Source: Tubulanus polymorphus
Lineage: Eukaryota > Nemertea > Palaeonemertea > Tubulaniformes > Tubulanidae
NCBI RefSeq assembly: GCF_964204645.1
Contig: NC_134029.1
Location: 12,018,850-12,082,849, forward strand
DNA: 64,000 nucleotides
Direction: 5' to 3'
Position numbers and translations under genes: made by a program. This document shows, piece by piece, positions 58,501-64,000 of this stretch (its first letter is position 1; each line of letters opens with the position of its first letter). Below the pieces are notes generated by a model, which was given only the letters and a program-made list of their open reading frames with translations, was not told the origin of the DNA and did not search any database.

Positions 58501-59693
58501 GGAAAACAAAATAAGGAAAACAAAAAAACACACATATTCACACATGGTTCATGCATACACACGCATATATACTTTCAGACGGGCGCAATACTAGATTTCA
58601 AACTATGTTCACATGAGTTAGTAATTGTCCATGATGGACTTCTTTAAATTGCTTTTGAAAGAACAGAGATTTTTAGATAGTTTGAACTTAGGATTCAAAG
58701 TGTTCCAAAGTCTTGGACCTTTCGATCTTAATGAATTGTTGGTTCTTGGTTGGTTCTTGAATATGGGATTACAAAATTGATACCAGTACTATTTCTAGTG
58801 TTGTGGCTGTGAATTTGTGAATTATGTAAAAAGAAATCATCGAAGGCTTTAGGGACATCATTTTTATTATATAAGTACATGAACTGGCAAATTTGTAGTT
58901 TGTTGATATCCTCTAATTTCAATAGTTTGTACTTTTTGAATAAAGGTGACGTGTGCGCTAAGTAGCCGCTTCCAGTAATTGCTCTAAACGCTTTCTTTTG
59001 AAATACCACAAGACAGTTAAGATTAGTAGTGGTATTATTTGCATAGTCATGTTACAATAATGAATGTATGGATGAATAAGAGAATAGTACAATTTTAGGA
59101 GAACAGATCGTGGAACAAAATATGATAAGCGTCAGATGATACCATTACCTTGTGCCACTTTCTTCGCAATATGTTGTATATCGGCTTTCCAATTTGAATG
59201 ATCAATTTGGACTCCTACATATTTGGTGTTACTTACTTTTTGGAAAGGTACATCTCCGAGATATATTCGGTAGTCCTTTTTTCGTAGCTCTACTAAACAC
59301 CATGAAATGTGTTTTGTCAAGATTTAATGAAAGTTTATTTGACTTAAACCAGACATCCAAATTTGCAAGTTAAAAATTGACAGTTCTCTCCAAAATTCTG
59401 TACTCTTTATGAGAAGCAAAGATATAAGTATCATCCGCGAACATTATAGTGTGAAAAATGGCTGACGCATTGGGGCAGTCGTTAATGTACAATATAAAGA
59501 GTAGAGGACCCAAGATCGATCCTTGTGGGGCTCCACATATTATGTTTTATCTCCATATTTTACACACTGAAGTCGGTTACAAAGATAATTTTTAAACCAG
59601 ATATTAGCTAAACATCTGATACCATAGTGTTCAATTTTGGTTAATAGTATTGCATGATATATGCTATCAAAAGCTTTAGATCAATTATAGCGC
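58501..59693 (-). pseudogene. Non-LTR retrotransposon reverse transcriptase, 5'-truncated and broken
   Basis: The sense strand enters at about 59693 with KAFDSIYHAILLTKIEHYG (motif A region). NYLCNRLQCVKYGDKT and a stop follow. In another frame come CGAPQGSILGPLLFILYIND (motif B) and IMFADDTYIFASHK (motif C, FADD). KSNKLSLNLDKTHFMVFSR, KYVGVQIDHSNWKADI and the C-terminal HTSPLFKKYKLLKLEDINKL with a final HSHNTRNS follow. The order is that of a complete RT from motif A to the C-terminal region. At least two frameshifts and several stops separate the pieces. The 3' UTR probably extends to about 58500. The 5' end abuts a dispersed repeat. Confidence 0.85.
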
Positions 59694-59815
59694 TATTGGT
59701 GGCCATCTTGGTGTCATCAGTACTCATTCGTAGGTGGGAAAAAGTTTTTCGACATTATATTGATACCTAAGCATATTTTGTTACCGCAATGAATTAGGAA
59801 GTTGTAGCTTATAAT
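59694..59815. repeat. Fragment of the dispersed 5' module
   Basis: GGTGGCCATCTTGGTGTCAT, CAGTACTCATTCGTAGGTGG and ATACCTAAGCATATTTTG match 15665-15780 closely. Ends at GTTGTAGCTTATAAT. Confidence 0.8.
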
Positions 59816-60692
59816 TTTTGGTTTACCTTTGTCAGCGATATGAGGTTGGCATTGAGCCAATTCAGATAAAATCGTGGTACGTTTTTTTATGTGAGCATTT
59901 GTTTCATTGGTTCTCGGCTTAAACGACATATAATCGATGCGATTGAAGACATAGCGAACCTCCGTCGATGTACATGGTCAACTGAGTTAAAATTCTTCGA
60001 AAAACTGTTTTTGGCGGGAAAATTCTTAGCTCTCGCGTATAAAATTGCAATGACCTCGATTGGGGGCGTCGTCTCTACGAGCCAATGGGATTGGCTGGGA
60101 TATACGGGGAATTCCGGCGCTACCAAAATAATTATGGGAAAGCCATAGAATGGCGTACGTTTCATTGGACTAGGTGCCGTATACGTGCGAATTTTAAATG
60201 CTCATTGCTGTCGAGGATGTAATTATTTCACACATCCGCCATAGGTATCGTTTAATTCTAATACCCGGTGATTGTTTTGATTGACATTGAAGTGTAAGCG
60301 AATATTCACTTACACGAAGCCTCCACCTGTGCGCGCAGACTGCTACACGACACACACACAAGCTCGTACAGTACACTACTCAAGGTGATGCTGTAACGCG
60401 TGCGCGTTTGACATGAAATAGGCTGAATAATAGTAGCAGAAGATGAGCGCTGTGTTTTCTGTTTGATAGAATTTGTAATAAATTGTAATTTCTTGTGACC
60501 TGAAAATATTAAGCAGCAAACTAAAAGTATAGGTCGAGGTCTGAATATTGTAGTCGTAAATTCCAGGATTTAAAACGATCTAATAACCGATTTCTTCTGT
60601 ACCGGTATTTTAACTTCCGCGGCCATACATTGGAAGAGGATTCCATGACCCAATATTCAGCCACCCTCTGATATGTGACATCATAATGAATT
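59816..60692. other. Gene-free stretch; right part is half of a repeat also at 63180
   Basis: From about 60620 (GGAAGAGGATTCCATGACCC, CAATATTCAGCCACCCTCTG) it parallels 63190-63260. Opposite-strand frames at 59887-60165 overlap each other and show no family features. Confidence 0.5.
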
Positions 60693-60695
60693 TTA

Positions 60696-61154
60696 GGCCA
60701 TCCCATATTAATGGTCTGTTTGCCGTAACCTGACCGACCCGACTTCAAAGGTACCGAGTGAAAACTTTTTTTCTGGGATTCATTGAAATAAATTTTATTT
60801 TTGATAAAAACGGCTGACCGACCCACTGCCTACGTATGAGCTACGTATTATGTATGTTTGAATCCAAGTGCATCGTGTGAAAACATGCCTTGTCAATGTG
60901 GCCTAATTTAAGTTTGAAATGACGCTCTGGACGAAGTTATAATTTTAGAATAATTCTCGAAATCTACGCTATTAGACAAATTTCCCGTGCACAACGTAGA
61001 TGATTTTTGCGACATTGTTTCCATGTAAAAAGGTGATAAATTTGGTTTTTTTTTTGCCCAAAAATTTAGCAAAAAACATTTTTTCTCACCTACTGACTCA
61101 TCCTGAAAATTTGAGTCGGTGTTACGGCAAACAGACAATTATTTTGGGATGGCC
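60696..61154. mobile_element. Harbinger-type MITE, TSD TTA, with an empty site in the same window
   Basis: The ends GGCCATCCCATATTAATGG and the complement of GGCCATCCCAAAATAATTG extend through TCTGTTTGCCGTAAC, about 34 bp with few mismatches. TTA flanks both sides (60693-60695 and 61155-61157). The related sequence at 63251-63265 reads GAATTTTATTTGAAT with no insertion, which is exactly the flanks joined with one TTA. At 459 bp it has no coding capacity. The 3-bp TWA target indicates PIF/Harbinger. Confidence 0.9.
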
Positions 61155-61270
61155 TTATTTGAATATTTTTTTCATATTGTGAAACATATTTTTTTGGAAA
61201 ATATAAAATGATTTCCCTGCCACGCCTACCTGTACCCTATAAACTTTTGGACGTGGACCGTAACCAAGTA
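61155..61270. repeat. Right half of the host repeat of the Harbinger MITE
   Basis: TTATTTGAATATTTTTTTCA, TATTGTGAAACATATTTTTT and TTTCCCTGCCACGCCTACC match 63257-63340. Confidence 0.8.
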
Positions 61271-61770
61271 ATTGAGGATTCGAGCGTTCGTAAGTCAGAC
61301 AATTCTATCCAATATTGTATGGATTTTTGTAAGCTAAACTCGATTACAAAAATTTACCCAGAAACAGTATCTGATCAAGAGTTAATTTTGTCTAACCTAG
61401 GAAAAACTTAAGATTTATAGCAAGATCGATTTAGCAAAAGGGTATTGGTCAATCCCTATACGTGCTTGCTGTAAACATTTGACTGCGTTCCAAACAGAAC
61501 AAGGCTTGAAACATTTCTGTGTCATGTCATTTGGTCTTGTTAATAGTGGAGCTGTATTTTGTAGAATGCGAAAATTACTGAAGGATATTGAAGATGTAAA
61601 AAACTTCATAGACGATTTGATAATCGGTAATCTGAATTGGGATGGACATCTTGGTACTCTCCGGCAAATTTTTATCTGATTAAGAGAACACAATATCAAA
61701 ACGCGTCCATCAAAGTGTAAATTTGGATACGAAAAAATGCATTTTGTAGGTACCCAGCTAACAAAAAAAC
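61271..61770 (+). pseudogene. Ty3/gypsy reverse transcriptase relic
   Basis: YCMDFCKLNSITKIYPETVS corresponds to the F-C-V-D-Y-R-x-L-N segment. IDLAKGYWSIPI is motif A (D-L-x-x-G-Y-x-Q-I-P), TAFQTEQGLKHFCVMSFGLV is the motif B region, and NFIDDLIIGN is motif C (YLDD replaced by FIDD, still two Asp). HLGTLRQIFI then meets a TGA, and LREHNIKTRPSKCKFGYEKM follows. A frameshift near 61415 and the stop make it inactive. No LTR or integrase adjoins. Confidence 0.88.
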
Positions 61771-61990
61771 GTTCAAAGAACGTTTCCTAAAAGTTTTTCA
61801 CTAACGTTTTAACGTAAATGTTTAACGTTCATGCAACGTTTGTATAAAATTTTCTTTTAAATGTTTTATAAGGTTGACAGATCGTTTTTGATAACGTTGA
61901 TTGAACGTTACTTCACAACCTCTCTGCAACCATTGAGCTTGATAAAAACGTTCCAATAACGTTTGTATTGCGTTTCATTATAACCATGCT
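61757..61990. repeat. AACGTT-rich segment
   Basis: AACGTT or its near variants (AAACGTTC, GAACGTTT, TAACGTTT) occur about a dozen times in 230 bp, starting ACCCAGCTAACAAAAAAACG right after the RT relic. It looks like the subterminal part of a DNA transposon, but I see no matching opposite end. Confidence 0.6.
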
Positions 61991-62296
61991 GTCCTCTTTC
62001 ATGAGCTCTAATAAATCCCTTTGAACTAACGTTAATATTTGAATAATTTGACCTAACTTTTATTTTGTAACTACGTATGTACATATATTATATCGAAATT
62101 ATTCACTCGCAAGTTAGTCCTCCAGTGCACTAGGCATTGTCGTTACATCGTAGCTGCAGCTTTTGTGATTCCTAAAATAAAAAGGAAATAATAAAGAAAC
62201 TTTTATTTTCATAGTTGTGTTAAGCCTTGAAGTTCATTTCGATCATACAGTCCATACATACAGGGATTGTTATGCTTGTTATTGGAGAACAACAGT
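61991..62296. other. Gene-free stretch
   Basis: AT-rich, nothing recognised. Confidence 0.45.
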
Positions 62297-62298
62297 TA

Positions 62299-62953
62299 CC
62301 GTATTTTCCGGTGTATAAGTCGAGTTTTGAGACCAAAAATCATGTCCAAAAAACGTAGGTCGACTTATACACCGGCTACACTTTCGAAATCGTTTTAAAC
62401 TGACGATGTTTAGAGTTCAAGGTCGCCATGATGAAATGGAATATTAATTTATGTTAGGCTACACTCATATACCAATTTGAATTTAGGATGTTGATAAAAA
62501 TAGTTTCTTATAGTTTGGAAATGTTTCAAAATTAACTAATGTTAAAAATCAAAAAAGAAAGAAAACCGCGTATATTCATTGTACAGTGTTTATATAAGCC
62601 ACGATGCTGTGGCAGCGTGCCAATAATCGATACACAGCAGTCTAATACTAGACTACAGGAGCGCGGCATTCAATGTATACACTATACATTCAACACGTGG
62701 ATACAAACAATGAGCACTAATCCAGTAATTTAATATTAGAAACAACATATCCCAATGATTTAATAATGCAAACAGTGGTAAAGACTCTCAACTACTATGA
62801 GAATGACATCGGCACTGTTTTCAATGTGCCATATGTAAACACATGAAGAAGCGACTCGACTTATACACCGACTATAGCCCTAGCACAACTTTTTAAACTG
62901 AAAATTTGACCTCGACTTATACACCGGGTCGACTTGTACACCGGAAAATACGG
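62299..62953. mobile_element. pogo/Tc1-mariner-type MITE with TA target
   Basis: The left end CCGTATTTTCCGGTGTATAA and the right end TTGTACACCGGAAAATACGG are inverted copies, with TA outside both (62297-62298 and 62954-62955). GTCGACTTATACACCGG or its complement recurs at least four times near the ends (62313, 62362, 62863, 62912). The terminal motif is like that of widespread TA-flanked pogo-type MITEs. No transposase. Confidence 0.85.
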
Positions 62954-63179
62954 TAAGTCATTTCATTGATATAAAACCCGACGAAAAGGTCTCTAACATG
63001 GGTTTCTACATAAAAGATTGTTTCAAAAACATTCTATCGTATTTTTCCATATATTTACAGTATCAAAATTTGTGGATTGAATAACGTACCTTCGTAAATA
63101 CTTGATTTTTAAATCCCTTCAACACGCCGTTTAAAGCTGATTGCTGAACAATGGCGGACACTTCCTGTTTTGATATGTC

Positions 63180-63350
63180 ATGATATCCATGGAAGAGGTT
63201 CCGTTTCCTAGACTCAATATTCAGCCAGCCTCTGATAAGTGACATCATATGAATTTTATTTGAATATTTTTTCATATTGTGAAAAATATTTCTTTGAAAA
63301 TATAAAAAGGTTTCCCTGCCAAGCCTACCTAACCCTACGAAATTTTGGAC
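63180..63350. repeat. Second copy of the repeat hosting the Harbinger MITE (empty site)
   Basis: GGAAGAGGTTCCGTTTCCTA, CAATATTCAGCCAGCCTCTG, GAATTTTATTTGAATATT and TTTCCCTGCCAAGCCTACC parallel 60630-60695 plus 61155-61260, uninterrupted. Confidence 0.85.
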
Positions 63351-63469
63351 GTAGACGATGAACAAATGTTCATCTTTGGTCTTATTTGACTACAAAATAA
63401 TTCTTTAAGAAAGATAAAATACAATATAAACTTCGAGAACTTTGAAGTCACGAATTAAAAACATGTCTA

Positions 63470-63775
63470 GCTTTCACATCCTCCCCCGGCAGGGATTCGA
63501 ACCTGATGGCATCGAGATTGCCACGGCATGAAACCCTGCCATAATCGACCGTGTGCGCAGATACATGCGCAGTTCAGATGATGTGATTTTTAGCCAATCA
63601 GATATCCCGTTTTATTTTAAGAAATCTGATTGGTGCCGCCAGTTTTCGTTCGGAAAGCTGCGCATGTACCTGCGCACCCGGTCTACTGATGCAGGGGTTC
63701 GTGCCGTGGCTGAGTGTAGCGATGCCATCAGGTTCGAGTCCCTGAGGATGAGCTTTCAAGGTAAACCATATTTTT
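63470..63775. repeat. Head-to-head pair of tRNA-derived repeats
   Basis: On the plus strand at about 63693-63755: GTGCCGTGGCTGAGTGTAGC, then GATGCCATCAGGTTCGAGTC, with an A-box-like TGGCTGAGTG and a perfect B box GGTTCGAGTCC. On the minus strand at about 63535-63490 a related copy reads ATGCCGTGGCAATCTCGATG and CATCAGGTTCGAATCCCTGC. Both are preceded by GCGCATGT-CTGCGCAC and ATCTGATTGG, and the two meet near 63615. The D-arm side resembles tRNA-Ser/Leu, with the anticodon region deleted. The unit length and tails are unclear. Confidence 0.65.
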
Positions 63776-64000
63776 CCCATGGGCAATTTAATATATGCTG
63801 CCTTGAATAAGAATATCCAAGTTTCTGCAATTCCTTGGAGAGCTTTTTCCAAACAGTCCTTTTCTTGATTCACAGATCCAAAAATTCCCTGGTATGCTTT
63901 TTGTGCAGCTGTATATGATATGAATCACTGCCTCCCTTAGCATTGCAGTATTAAATGTAGCACCAACAGCAGATGTTTCTGTTTCTGTTTCTGACAATTC

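Noticed and set aside
59887-60165. Opposed frames of similar length on both strands
   Set aside because: Mutual shadows without conserved motifs; no evidence to prefer either.
63788-63997. Minus-strand frame or possible exon at the right edge
   Set aside because: One frame (YQGIFGSVNQEKDCLEKALQ) looks protein-like and has a CAG upstream, but I recognise no family and the sequence ends at the window edge; too weak to list.

Overview
This is an AT-rich stretch of an animal nuclear genome, most likely a marine invertebrate. The evidence is one recognisable spliced host exon (exon 1 of alpha-methylacyl-CoA racemase, AMACR), pseudogenes that differ from each other in age, and a dense mix of invertebrate transposons: Penelope-like, BEL/Pao, Ty3/gypsy, CR1/L2-like non-LTR, Harbinger, piggyBac, Mutator-like and pogo-like elements plus satellites. 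The palindrome AGGCCT also recurs unusually often. I cannot name the species. There are no operons and nothing looks bacterial.

Layout. 1-0.65 kb: a 31-bp minisatellite. 0.7-3.05 kb: a fold-back element and a duplicated ~0.88 kb block. 3.1-4.4 kb: a non-LTR RT relic, then the 3' end of a Ty3/gypsy element with its LTR. 4.6-4.9 kb: an unidentified candidate exon. 5.5-7.4 kb: a short tandem repeat and a chimeric non-LTR relic interrupted by a Penelope-type tail. 7.7-9.8 kb: a frameshifted protein-primed family B DNA polymerase of Polinton/adintovirus type. 9.87-10.62 kb: a Mutator-like MITE with a perfect 9-bp target duplication. 10.6-14.5 kb: no gene seen. 14.5-20.4 kb: copies of a tandem-repeat-bearing element, interrupted by a 5'-truncated CR1/L2-like retrotransposon and a piggyBac MITE. 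20.6-21.2 kb: ~140-bp tandem repeats running up to AMACR exon 1 (21.44-21.55 kb). 21.55-25.9 kb: presumed intron.

25.97-29.95 kb: a Penelope-like insertion made of two ~99% identical copies head to head, bounded by a 15-bp direct repeat. 31.8-52.7 kb: a satellite field with a diverged left flank and a homogenised core of ~88-bp monomers, partly in ~267-bp trimers. A central block of the core is inverted, and a BEL/Pao retrotransposon with ~99% identical LTRs sits inside the inverted block. Two oppositely oriented copies of another element interrupt the field; the right copy is itself interrupted by a Harbinger element carrying a MADF-domain gene piece. 54-64 kb: more dispersed repeats, an orientation-switching minisatellite, a non-LTR RT relic, a Harbinger MITE whose empty site is also in the window, a Ty3/gypsy RT relic, a pogo-like MITE and a head-to-head pair of tRNA-derived repeats.

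The only host function I can support is AMACR, a peroxisomal/mitochondrial enzyme of branched-chain fatty-acid and bile-acid oxidation, and only exon 1 is visible. Nearly everything else is transposon or satellite biology. The order of nesting can be read from interruptions and target duplications. I found no clear new multi-gene system; the most unusual structures are the Penelope inverted pair, the inverted satellite block with its nested BEL element, and the internally resolved MITE insertion.
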